A stretch of 22,456 nucleotides of DNA from DASPKW01 sp038244055 (lineage in GTDB: Bacteria > Planctomycetota > Phycisphaerae > Tepidisphaerales > Tepidisphaeraceae). The stretch lies in NCBI GenBank assembly GCA_038244055.1, contig JBBRTW010000057.1:1-22456 (forward strand), read 5' to 3'. Position numbers and translations under genes: made by a program. Numbering within the stretch: position 1 is the stretch's first letter; each line of letters starts with the position of its first letter. The notes below the pieces were generated by a model, which was given only the letters and a program-made list of their open reading frames with translations, was not told the origin of the DNA and made no database searches. Below, piece after piece: positions 16,694 through 22,456 of this stretch.

Positions 16694-17545
16694 TTATTCC
16701 ATTCGCCGCAGCACCATCCACCACCTGCGGTCGAGACCAGCGGGCGTGACTTCCTCCAGGGGAATCGGCAGCGACATCGCCACCTTTCGCGCCAGTGGCA
16801 TGAGGTCATTGAACAAATCGCCCGGGAACCACGGCAGGCTCAGATGATGTTCCCACGTCCAGTGGTCGAAGCAGAGCGTGCCCCCGGGCTTGACGGCGCG
16901 GGCGGCCGATTCAAGGATCGCCCGCAACTCGGGAATCCCAACCGCAGTCAGCCCATCCTGGCGATGCTGCTCGCCCAGCCACTCGATCATCTGCCGTTCG
17001 TTGGGCCACCAGTCGAGATCGCGCGTGTCCCATCCATGGGCGGCCGCGACCGCCGTCTGGAGAATGTCATTGATCGCGTGATGGAAACAGATGCAGTCCA
17101 GACTTCCATCCGGGAAATGCGCGGGCACATTGCGGGCATCGTCTTCAATGATTCTTACGGGCAGCGCCAGCGCGGCCGCGCGCTCGAGCAACTGGGCCGC
17201 GAGTTTGCGGTTCAAATTGATGGTGATGTAGGAGGCGCAGGCCGCGAAGAGCACATCCATCGCCACGACCACGGGGTCGCTGCCGCCCGCGCACAATTCC
17301 AGCACCCTGGGCCCAGGTGGCAGATCGAGCCCCTCCATCAGCAGTGTCCACTGCGCCGCCAGCAATCGGCGGCTGAGCGGCCGAGCGCCCGGGATGAACT
17401 CGGCGAGTTGCGGACGGGCCAATACCTGCTGGGCTCCGGCGCGCAACTGCTCGGGACTGAGCCGATCGACCTCGTCCAGTAGACGAAAACGATCGCCGAC
17501 CCGACCCGCGACCGCCTCGCCGAGAAGCTGTTCAATCGTCCACAT
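16694..17545 (-). CDS. Class I SAM-dependent methyltransferase
   Basis: A 283-residue protein with a Rossmann-type methyltransferase core. Motif I is VLELCAGGSDPVVVA (81-95), with a Gly-Gly variant of the usual GxGxG. Acidic residues Asp135-Asp136 (EDDARN) would contact the adenine, and DGSLDCICFHHAINDIL (146-162) carries the motif after strand 4. The region 215-230 (AARAVKPGGTLCFDHW) is the usual strand-5 segment. An N-terminal helical part (1-75) and a Trp-rich middle (WDTRDLDWWPNERQMIEWLGE) are probably substrate-specific. The methyl acceptor is unknown. The start at 17545 has AGGAGA four bases upstream. It lies 40 bases after gltX on the same strand and is likely co-transcribed with it, but no functional link is evident. 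Confidence 0.85.
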   Translation of the reverse strand: MWTIEQLLGEAVAGRVGDRFRLLDEVDRLSPEQLRAGAQQVLARPQLAEFIPGARPLSRRLLAAQWTLLMEGLDLPPGPRVLELCAGGSDPVVVAMDVLFAACASYITINLNRKLAAQLLERAAALALPVRIIEDDARNVPAHFPDGSLDCICFHHAINDILQTAVAAAHGWDTRDLDWWPNERQMIEWLGEQHRQDGLTAVGIPELRAILESAARAVKPGGTLCFDHWTWEHHLSLPWFPGDLFNDLMPLARKVAMSLPIPLEEVTPAGLDRRWWMVLRRME

Positions 17546-17585
17546 GGTTCTCCTGCTTATCCGTCGGAAGGTGTGGGATCTGCGG

Positions 17586-19235
17586 CTATGAAACCGATGA
17601 AATGCAGCGATCGATTCGCGCCAGGGTTCGCGATCGGCCTAAAAACTCCAGCGAATTGAAGATCGGCGGGCTGACCGTGCCGCCACTGACCGCCACGCGG
17701 ATGGGTTGGGCGACATTCCCCAGCGCCAAGCCTTTGGAATCGCAATACTGCTTGAGCAGCGCCTCCAGCGCATCGTGCTTCCAGTTGTCGGCCGAGGCCA
17801 GGATCGCACGGATCTCCTTGAGCGCGTTCAATCCCGCGCCGTTGTCCTTCTTGAGAACTTTCTCAACCGCTTTGGGGTCGAATGCGATCTGGTCATCGGG
17901 CAGGAAGAACGAGCGGCAAGGCTCATCGACTTCGCGGAGCGTGCGGAAGCCTTTTTTCATGTGGAGGAGGGCGGCGAGTTGGTCGTCCGTGGCCTTGTTT
18001 AACGGTGAGTCGGGATTGACGCTTAGGTAGTCGCGCAATGCGGCGATCAGGCGCTCCGGCGGCAGCGTCTCGGCGATCTGCGTGTTGAAAGCCAGGAGCT
18101 TAGCGCGGTCGAATTTGGCGTTGGCGTTGCCGATGCGCTCCATCGAAAACATCGCGATCATCTCGGCCGGCGACATGATCTCGCGGTTCTCGCCGGGGCT
18201 CCAGCCCAGCAGCACCAGGAAGTTGATAAGGGCTTCGGGGAGATAGCCGCTCTTGCGGAAATCGTGGATGAGGATCTCGGGGAGATCAGAGTTTTTTAGC
18301 CCGATGATCGGCATCAGCGCGGAATGCTCGGCCGGGTCGAGCTGGGATTTGTCGTTGGCCAGCCAGGCTGAGATGCGCTCGGCCGGCAGGTGGGCCAAGG
18401 CGGCGATGTCGTCGATTGTCTTTTTGGTGTTCTTGATGAAGTTGTGGGTTTGCTGGCGGACCTTTTTATCGCGATCGCGCTTGCCCATTTTTGAGCCATC
18501 CATGTTCTGGATGGTTGAGAGGTGGGCGTAGATTGGCCGGGGGTAGCCGAGGGCCTCTTGTAATGCGATGTGGAGGAACGTGTTTTTGAGATGTTCCTGG
18601 CCGCGCAGGACGTGCGTGATCTTCATCTCGGCATCGTCGACGACCACGGCGAAGTGATATGTGGGCATGCCATCGGTTTTTCGGATGACGAAATCCTGGG
18701 CCTCCTCGGCGGGCAGAACGATCTGCTTGCCGGCGATGGCATCCATGAACCGGTACTCTTTGACCGGCATCGCGAAACGAATGACCGGCTTTCGGCCCTG
18801 TGCCCGGAGTTCGGCGATCTGCTCGGGGGAGTATTGGGTGCGTTTGAAAATGTAAGCCCGCTTGGCTTTCTCTGCGGCCTGGCGGAGGGTGGTCAGCTCT
18901 TCGGTCGTCTCCCATGCCTCGTACGCCAGCCCGCGCGAGATGAGACCCTCGATGATCGCGTTGTAAATCGGCAGCCGTTTGGATTGGAAGACCAGTGAGT
19001 CCGCATTGTCCCAATGCAGCCCCAGCCATCGCAAATCCTCCAGAAGCTGGTCGCACGCCTGCTGCGTAGAACGGGCGAGGTCGGTGTCTTCGATTCGCAG
19101 TAGAAACTTCCCTGACTCACCATGGTGCCGCGAATAGAGCCAGTTGAAGAGAGCGGTACGGGCACCGCCTACATGGAGGTAGCCGGTGGGGCTGGGGGCG
19201 AATCGGGTGATAATGGCCGAAGACGGGTTGGGCAT
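17586..19235 (-). CDS. gltX: Glutamate-tRNA ligase (glutamyl-tRNA synthetase)
   Basis: Charges tRNA-Glu (in non-discriminating forms also tRNA-Gln) with glutamate in the cytoplasm. The 549-residue product has the class I signature RFAPSPTGYLHVGGARTALF (11-30, HVGG as the HIGH box) and RIEDTD (47-52). The KMSKS loop appears as SKMGKRD (248-254), with Gly in place of the first Ser. The bacterial core continues with DFRKSGYLPEALINFLVLLGWSPGE (325-349) and an anticodon-binding helical C-terminus. About 70 residues (255-324) lie between the KMSKS loop and the DFxxxGYLPEAL block, where most bacterial enzymes have about ten. This makes the protein longer than the usual roughly 470 residues; I recall a similar insertion in planctomycete enzymes. 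The ATG at 19235 is chosen because it puts the HIGH box at the usual distance. An upstream ATG at 19298 would add a non-conserved extension. Confidence 0.96.
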   Translation of the reverse strand: MPNPSSAIITRFAPSPTGYLHVGGARTALFNWLYSRHHGESGKFLLRIEDTDLARSTQQACDQLLEDLRWLGLHWDNADSLVFQSKRLPIYNAIIEGLISRGLAYEAWETTEELTTLRQAAEKAKRAYIFKRTQYSPEQIAELRAQGRKPVIRFAMPVKEYRFMDAIAGKQIVLPAEEAQDFVIRKTDGMPTYHFAVVVDDAEMKITHVLRGQEHLKNTFLHIALQEALGYPRPIYAHLSTIQNMDGSKMGKRDRDKKVRQQTHNFIKNTKKTIDDIAALAHLPAERISAWLANDKSQLDPAEHSALMPIIGLKNSDLPEILIHDFRKSGYLPEALINFLVLLGWSPGENREIMSPAEMIAMFSMERIGNANAKFDRAKLLAFNTQIAETLPPERLIAALRDYLSVNPDSPLNKATDDQLAALLHMKKGFRTLREVDEPCRSFFLPDDQIAFDPKAVEKVLKKDNGAGLNALKEIRAILASADNWKHDALEALLKQYCDSKGLALGNVAQPIRVAVSGGTVSPPIFNSLEFLGRSRTLARIDRCISSVS

Positions 19236-19363
19236 GACGGGAATTATGGGGGCAAAGGGGAGGGGATCAATGGTAGAAGAGACCGATTTCGGCATCAAAA
19301 CCTGACACGGATATCCAAATAATGCGAAAACTCGATGAAAACCCGATAAAGCCGTAGCCGAGC

Positions 19364-19392
19364 TTGATATGGTACTGCGACGGTACTATATT
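19364..19392 (+). promoter_or_regulatory. Near-consensus sigma-70-type promoter of the Rrf2 gene
   Basis: TTGATA (19364-19369) and TATATT (19387-19392) are separated by exactly 17 bases, each one mismatch or so from the -35 and -10 consensus. Predicted transcription start is near 19399, giving a leader of about 15 bases with no clear Shine-Dalgarno site before the ATG at 19414. The spacer contains a direct repeat GGTACT (19371-19376 and 19382-19387, 11-bp period), roughly one helical turn apart, which could be an additional protein site. Confidence 0.65.
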
Positions 19393-19397
19393 AGTTG

Positions 19398-19408
19398 AGA
19401 CTGAGTCT
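19398..19408. promoter_or_regulatory. Palindromic operator candidate over the rrf2 transcription start
   Basis: AGACT-G-AGTCT is a perfect 11-bp palindrome at the predicted start site, the classic position for autorepression. Rrf2/IscR-type regulators bind dyad sites and commonly control their own operon, and some of their sites contain GACT/AGTC halves. This spacing is tighter than the E. coli IscR type 1 site, so the match is only suggestive. The same 7-mer GAGACTG recurs at 20426-20432 upstream of sufB. Confidence 0.5.
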
Positions 19409-19413
19409 ACACT

Positions 19414-19872
19414 ATGCTTTGCCTGAGCAAAAAGACCGAGTATGCGTTGGTTGCCTTGGCCCATTTGGCCGAGGGCGGCCGGATCGCTTCCGCGCGGGAA
19501 ATCGCCCATGAGCATGGGCTGCCCCAGGCGCTTTTGATGAACATTTTGAAAGGCTTGCAGGGGCACGGGTTGCTTGCCAGCACTCGGGGTGTAAAGGGCG
19601 GTTACAGGCTGGCCAGGGATTTAGCGGCCGTCTCGCTTTACGACTTTGTGGCGATGGTCGAGTGTGCGGCTCAGGCCGGTGGGGAGGACTGCGGGTGCAT
19701 GGAACATTTGGCGGTCGGCCCGGAACTGGCGCGGGTGGCGGCCTCGCATGGGCCGGTGCAGGCGTTGCAATTGCGGCTGGTGCGATTTTTGAACGAAGTT
19801 CGCGTGGCTGATCTGGTGATGCCAGGCCGGCGGATCGATGTGCCGCTGGAGCGGCTGATGGTTAAAAGATAG
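19414..19872 (+). CDS. Rrf2 family transcriptional regulator (IscR/SufR-like)
   Basis: A 152-residue regulator with the Rrf2 winged helix: LSKKTEYALVALAHLAEGG (4-22), the recognition part IAHEHGLPQALLMNILKGLQGHGLLAS (30-56), and the wing RGVKGGYRLARD (58-69). Cys84, Cys93 and Cys95, with nearby His98, sit where IscR-type members hold a [2Fe-2S] cluster. The spacing (C-x8-C-x-C) differs from E. coli IscR, so cluster binding is plausible but unproven. The tail after residue 105 is longer and less conserved. It heads an apparent Fe-S assembly locus (A-type carrier, SufB), so it probably senses Fe-S or redox status and regulates that locus. It is divergent from gltX. Confidence 0.88.
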   Translation: MLCLSKKTEYALVALAHLAEGGRIASAREIAHEHGLPQALLMNILKGLQGHGLLASTRGVKGGYRLARDLAAVSLYDFVAMVECAAQAGGEDCGCMEHLAVGPELARVAASHGPVQALQLRLVRFLNEVRVADLVMPGRRIDVPLERLMVKR

Positions 19873-19929
19873 TTGTCAGTTGCTGGTTGGTAGTGGCTCG
19901 TTTTTGGTTGTGTGCGCGAACGACCGTTC

Positions 19930-19969
19930 GCCCTCACCCCCGCCCTCTCCCGAGTACAGGAGAGGGAGT
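19930..19969. repeat. Dispersed-type palindromic intergenic repeat
   Basis: CCCTCACCCCCG is followed by CCCTCTCC-CGAGTACA-GGAGAGGG (19943-19966), an 8-bp perfect stem with an 8-base loop. Elements of the form CCCTCACCCC...CTCTCCC...GGAGAGGG recur between genes in many bacterial genomes. It sits between the Rrf2 gene and the A-type carrier and could act as a weak terminator or RNA-stability element there. A shorter related string is found at 8855-8866 in the other orientation. Confidence 0.6.
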
Positions 19970-20019
19970 CAGATGGAAGTTATTCAACGGTCCGTGGTTT
20001 ACGGACAGGAGTTTTTGAG

Positions 20020-20355
20020 ATGCCGATTAATTTGTCAGAATCAGCGGCGAAGGAAATCAAGTCGATCATGGCCGAGCAGAACCTGCCGGCCGACAAGACG
20101 CACCTGCGCGTGGGCGTAAAGGGCGGCGGCTGTTCGGGCTTCTCGTATATGCTCGACCTGGTTGAAGATGCGCCCGGCGACATGGATGAGCAGCTCGAGT
20201 CCAACGGCGTGAAGATCCTCTGCGATATGAAGTCCTATCTGTACCTCAACGGTGCGGAAATCGACTTCAAGAACGAGGTCATGGGCCGGGGATTCGTTTT
20301 CAAGAACCCGAACGCGACCAGCTCCTGCGGTTGCGGAAGCAGCTTCCAGGCGTAA
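20020..20355 (+). CDS. A-type iron-sulfur carrier protein (HesB/IscA/ErpA family)
   Basis: A 111-residue protein complete for the family. The three ligand cysteines are Cys38 (GGGCSGFSY, 35-43) and Cys103/Cys105 (SSCGCGSSF, 101-109). It accepts Fe-S clusters from the Suf scaffold and passes them to target proteins in the cytoplasm. Cys68 is an extra, non-family cysteine. The ATG at 20020 is chosen because AGGAG (20007-20011) stands eight bases upstream and the family N-terminus starts here; the longer frame from 19912 translates the intergenic repeat. It lies 147 bases after the Rrf2 gene and 173 bases before sufB, consistent with an Fe-S assembly operon. Whether it is SufA, IscA or ErpA in function cannot be told from sequence alone. 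Confidence 0.93.
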   Translation: MPINLSESAAKEIKSIMAEQNLPADKTHLRVGVKGGGCSGFSYMLDLVEDAPGDMDEQLESNGVKILCDMKSYLYLNGAEIDFKNEVMGRGFVFKNPNATSSCGCGSSFQA

Positions 20356-20393
20356 ATCGGCGCGGGCGCGGCGGAGTTTTGTCTTCGCCGATT
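20355..20393 (+). repeat. Inverted repeat downstream of the A-type carrier gene
   Basis: AATCGGCG (20355-20362) and CGCCGATT (20386-20393) make a perfect 8-bp stem with a 23-base loop that begins at the carrier stop codon. A third CCGATT follows at 20399-20404. No T-run comes after, so it is not a standard terminator. It may set the 3' end of the upstream message or modulate read-through into sufB. Confidence 0.35.
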
Positions 20394-20528
20394 CCAAGCC
20401 GATTCGGATCGCCGTTGTCTGCTTCGAGACTGGCGCGGGCACGAGTTGAGCGCTGGTCGAAAGCGATGGCCGCTGCGCAATTGTTGGGCGCGTTGAATTG
20501 TTGTATTGAGTTTTGAAAGAGTGCTCGG

Positions 20529-21995
20529 ATGCCTACAGCAGAAACAGATATCGAGACCCTGGCCAACCAGGAGTACAAGTGGGGCTTCGAAAGCCACATC
20601 GAGGCGGATGCCGCGCCGATTGGGCTCAGCGAAGATACGGTTCGCTTTATCTCGGCCAAGAAAGGCGAGCCGGAGTGGATGCTGGCGTGGCGGCTGAAGG
20701 CGTACCGGCATTGGCTGACGATGACCGAGCCGCATGAGTGGCCGCACCTGAAGTATCCCAAGATCGATTACCAGGCGACGAGTTATTTTTCGGCCCCCAA
20801 GCCGAAGAAGAAGAGCCTGGATGAAGTCGATCCGGAGCTGCTGGCGGTTTACGAGAAGCTGGGCATTCCGCTGAACGAGCGGAAGGCGCTGCTGGGCGTG
20901 GAGGAGGAGGGAAACACGCCGGTGGCGGTGGATGCGGTGTTCGATTCGGTTTCGGTGGTGACGACGTTTCGGAAGTCATTGGCCGAGAAGGGCGTGATTT
21001 TCTGCTCGTTCGGCGAGGCGGTTCGGGAGTATCCGGAGCTGGTCAAGCAGTACATGGGCTCGGTGGTTCCGTACTCAGATAATTATTTCGCGACGCTGAA
21101 TAGCGCGGTGTTTACGGATGGATCGTTCGTCTACATCCCCAAGGGCGTGAAATGTCCGATGGAGTTGTCGACGTACTTCCGGATTAACGCAAAGAATACG
21201 GGGCAGTTCGAGCGGACGTTGATCGTGGCGGATGAGGGCGCGTATGTGAGCTATCTCGAAGGCTGCACCGCCCCGCAGCGCGATGAGAATCAATTGCACG
21301 CGGCCGTCGTGGAGCTGGTGGCGATGAAGGGGGCGACCATCAAGTACAGCACGGTGCAGAACTGGTATCCGGGCGATCCGAAGACCGGCAAGGGCGGGAT
21401 TTACAATTTCGTGACCAAGCGCGGCAAGGCGTTTGAAAGCGCGAAGATCACCTGGACGCAGGTGGAGACTGGCTCGGCCATCACCTGGAAATATCCGAGC
21501 TGCATCCTGCAGGGGGATAACAGCGTCGGCGAGTTTTACAGCGTGGCACTGACGCACCATTTCCAACAGGCCGATACGGGGACGAAGATGATCCACATCG
21601 GGAAGAACACCCGCTCGACGATCGTCAGCAAAGGCATCTCGGCCGGTCAGGGGCAGAACACCTATCGCGGTCTGGTGAAGATTCTACGGGGAGCAACCAA
21701 CAGCCGGAATTACACGCAATGCGACTCGCTGCTGCTGGGAGACAAGTGCGGGGCGCATACATTCCCGTATGTTGAAGTGCGCAATACGACCAGCCGCGCG
21801 GAGCACGAAGCGTCAACATCGAAGATCGGCGAGGATCAGTTGTTCTATTGCAAGACGCGCGGGATCGCTCTGGAGAATGCGATCAACATGATCGTCAGCG
21901 GGTTCTGCAAGGATGTGTTCAAAGAGCTTCCGATGGAATTCGCGGTGGAGGCGCAGAAGTTGCTGGGGGTGAGTTTGGAGGGGAGCGTTGGGTAA
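20529..21995 (+). CDS. sufB: Fe-S cluster assembly protein SufB
   Basis: A 488-residue SufB of normal length. In the SufBC2D complex it is the scaffold on which clusters are built, with SufC as ATPase and SufD as partner. Visible family blocks are ANQEYKWGF (12-20), FDSVSVVTTFRKSLAEKGVIFC (138-159), YIPKGVKCPMELSTYFRIN (202-220), LEGCTAPQRDENQLHAAVVE (243-262) and DSLLLGDKCGAHTFPYVEV (399-417). Cys246, Cys407, His426 and Glu427 correspond to E. coli residues implicated in sulfur transfer and cluster binding (Cys254, Cys405, His433, Glu434). The ATG at 20529 has only a weak ribosome site (GAAAGAG). The C-terminus is intact, ending LEGSVG, and its last codons contain the ribosome site of the next gene. 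No sufC or sufD follows directly. Confidence 0.97.
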   Translation: MPTAETDIETLANQEYKWGFESHIEADAAPIGLSEDTVRFISAKKGEPEWMLAWRLKAYRHWLTMTEPHEWPHLKYPKIDYQATSYFSAPKPKKKSLDEVDPELLAVYEKLGIPLNERKALLGVEEEGNTPVAVDAVFDSVSVVTTFRKSLAEKGVIFCSFGEAVREYPELVKQYMGSVVPYSDNYFATLNSAVFTDGSFVYIPKGVKCPMELSTYFRINAKNTGQFERTLIVADEGAYVSYLEGCTAPQRDENQLHAAVVELVAMKGATIKYSTVQNWYPGDPKTGKGGIYNFVTKRGKAFESAKITWTQVETGSAITWKYPSCILQGDNSVGEFYSVALTHHFQQADTGTKMIHIGKNTRSTIVSKGISAGQGQNTYRGLVKILRGATNSRNYTQCDSLLLGDKCGAHTFPYVEVRNTTSRAEHEASTSKIGEDQLFYCKTRGIALENAINMIVSGFCKDVFKELPMEFAVEAQKLLGVSLEGSVG

Positions 21996-22305
21996 GCGCA
22001 TTCCGTTCAATATTGTCGTCGTAGCGGCGGCAAAAGCGCAACTTAACGCACTGAGCGCATTTGAAAAACGGCAGGTGATCGATGCGATTGACGCGAACCT
22101 TTTGTTTGATCCGCTTTTGGGAACGCGGAAGAGAAAAGACCTTGGCGACCTGCCGACTGGATTCGCGTATGTTCCACCGCTTTGGGAGTTGAAAGTCGGC
22201 GAGTTGCGCGTTTTCTATGATGTGGATCAGCAAGCCGCGATAGTGAATATTCGTTCGGTGCGACGAAAGCCGCCCCACAAGACCACGCAGGAGATAGTGC
22301 AATGA
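21988..22305 (+). CDS. RelE/ParE family toxin of a type II toxin-antitoxin pair
   Basis: A 105-residue RelE/ParE-fold protein. It has a helical N-terminal half (AAAKAQLNALSAFEKRQVIDAIDANL), then PLWELKVGELRVFYDVD (64-80) and VNIRSVRRKP (86-95). These are the typical beta-strands of the family; Arg74, Tyr77 and Arg89 are candidate functional residues. RelE members cut mRNA on the ribosome and ParE members poison gyrase; the sequence does not decide between them. The start is TTG at 21988, chosen because GGAGGGG (21977-21983) lies four bases upstream. It overlaps the sufB stop by eight bases. The next gene overlaps it by ATGA and looks like an antitoxin, so the order is toxin first, as in higBA. 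The gene is divergent in kind from its Fe-S neighbours and may be recently acquired. Confidence 0.85.
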   Translation: MGKRIPFNIVVVAAAKAQLNALSAFEKRQVIDAIDANLLFDPLLGTRKRKDLGDLPTGFAYVPPLWELKVGELRVFYDVDQQAAIVNIRSVRRKPPHKTTQEIVQ

Positions 22306-22456
22306 AGACTGCAACCAGGAAAAGCAACCCAACGCCACTTTGGGATCTCACCAAAGAAGTCGCCCCGGGGTTTATTCGGCTAACTCGCCGCGGAAAGCCG
22401 CTGGCATACATCCTCCTTGCATCCAATTACGATGAGGATGACCCAGTACTTCAACA
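22302..22456 (+). CDS. Phd/YefM-like antitoxin (partial, runs off right edge)
   Basis: 51 codons are visible from an ATG overlapping the toxin stop (ATGA at 22302-22305); the 3' end is outside the window. The product contains PLWDLTKEVAPGFIRLTRRGKPLAYILL read in pieces: the segment IRLTRRGKPLAYILLA corresponds to the Phd/YefM pattern V-I-T-R-x-G-K-P-V-A-V-L. The acidic NYDEDD follows, as in many Phd members (xxYE/DE). In this family the N-terminal fold dimerises on DNA for autorepression and the missing C-terminal part wraps the toxin. Position directly after a RelE-like gene supports the role. The N-terminal 15 residues are less typical, so another small DNA-binding antitoxin class remains possible. 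Confidence 0.68.
   Translation, partial: MKTATRKSNPTPLWDLTKEVAPGFIRLTRRGKPLAYILLASNYDEDDPVLQ

Noticed and set aside
16547..17482. Plus-strand frame of 311 codons opposite the methyltransferase
   Set aside because: Antisense shadow of a gene with a good ribosome site and SAM-binding motifs.
18466..19056. Second minus-strand frame of 196 codons inside gltX
   Set aside because: Out-of-frame shadow within the conserved synthetase catalytic domain.
20481..20507. Possible separate promoter for sufB (TTGTTG and TGTATT)
   Set aside because: The spacer is only 15 bases and the hexamers are weak, so it is not listed as a promoter.

Overview
This is a GC-rich bacterial window. Its gene content suggests a planctomycete, probably Phycisphaerae-like. 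The inference rests on four things: a giant autotransporter-type beta-repeat surface protein with a very long arginine-rich signal peptide; a Tat-exported Gfo/Idh/MocA oxidoreductase and a heparinase-type polysaccharide lyase; a DUF4139 protein; and a glutamyl-tRNA synthetase with a large insertion after its KMSKS loop. No rRNA or 16S marker is present, so the taxonomy is inference.

Layout. Positions 1-8413 (minus) hold one uninterrupted reading frame of at least 2804 codons that runs off the left edge. It is a secreted beta-strand-repeat protein with an embedded PA14 module. Positions 8414-8976 carry its promoter and leader, two small hairpins, a likely tyrosine-recombinase remnant and a palindromic repeat, but no intact gene. 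Positions 8977-10320 (plus) encode the Tat-dependent oxidoreductase. A VF530-type small protein (minus) is divergent from a plus-strand pair at 10894-13544: a secreted serpin and a DUF4139 protein broken by one in-frame TAG. A 66-codon membrane or lipoprotein ORF follows at 13609-13809. Positions 13778-19235 are all minus strand: gltX, a class I methyltransferase, a heparinase II/III family lyase and a periplasmic YceI protein.

Positions 19364-22456 (plus) hold an iron-sulfur assembly locus. An Rrf2-family regulator has a near-consensus promoter and a palindrome over its predicted transcription start. It is followed by an A-type Fe-S carrier and SufB. The sufB stop overlaps a RelE/ParE-type toxin gene, which overlaps a Phd-like antitoxin by ATGA. 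SufC, SufD and SufS do not follow sufB directly, which is unusual.

Themes. Several products are predicted to be exported and to act on extracellular polymers or at the cell surface (giant adhesin, lyase, oxidoreductase, serpin, YceI, DUF4139). The right end is an Fe-S housekeeping cluster entered by a toxin-antitoxin pair. No tRNA, rRNA, CRISPR array or complete mobile element was seen. The points most worth a second look are the sufB-toxin-antitoxin overlap, the serpin with a Met-Ser reactive centre, the single nonsense codon in the DUF4139 gene, and the Rrf2 operator.
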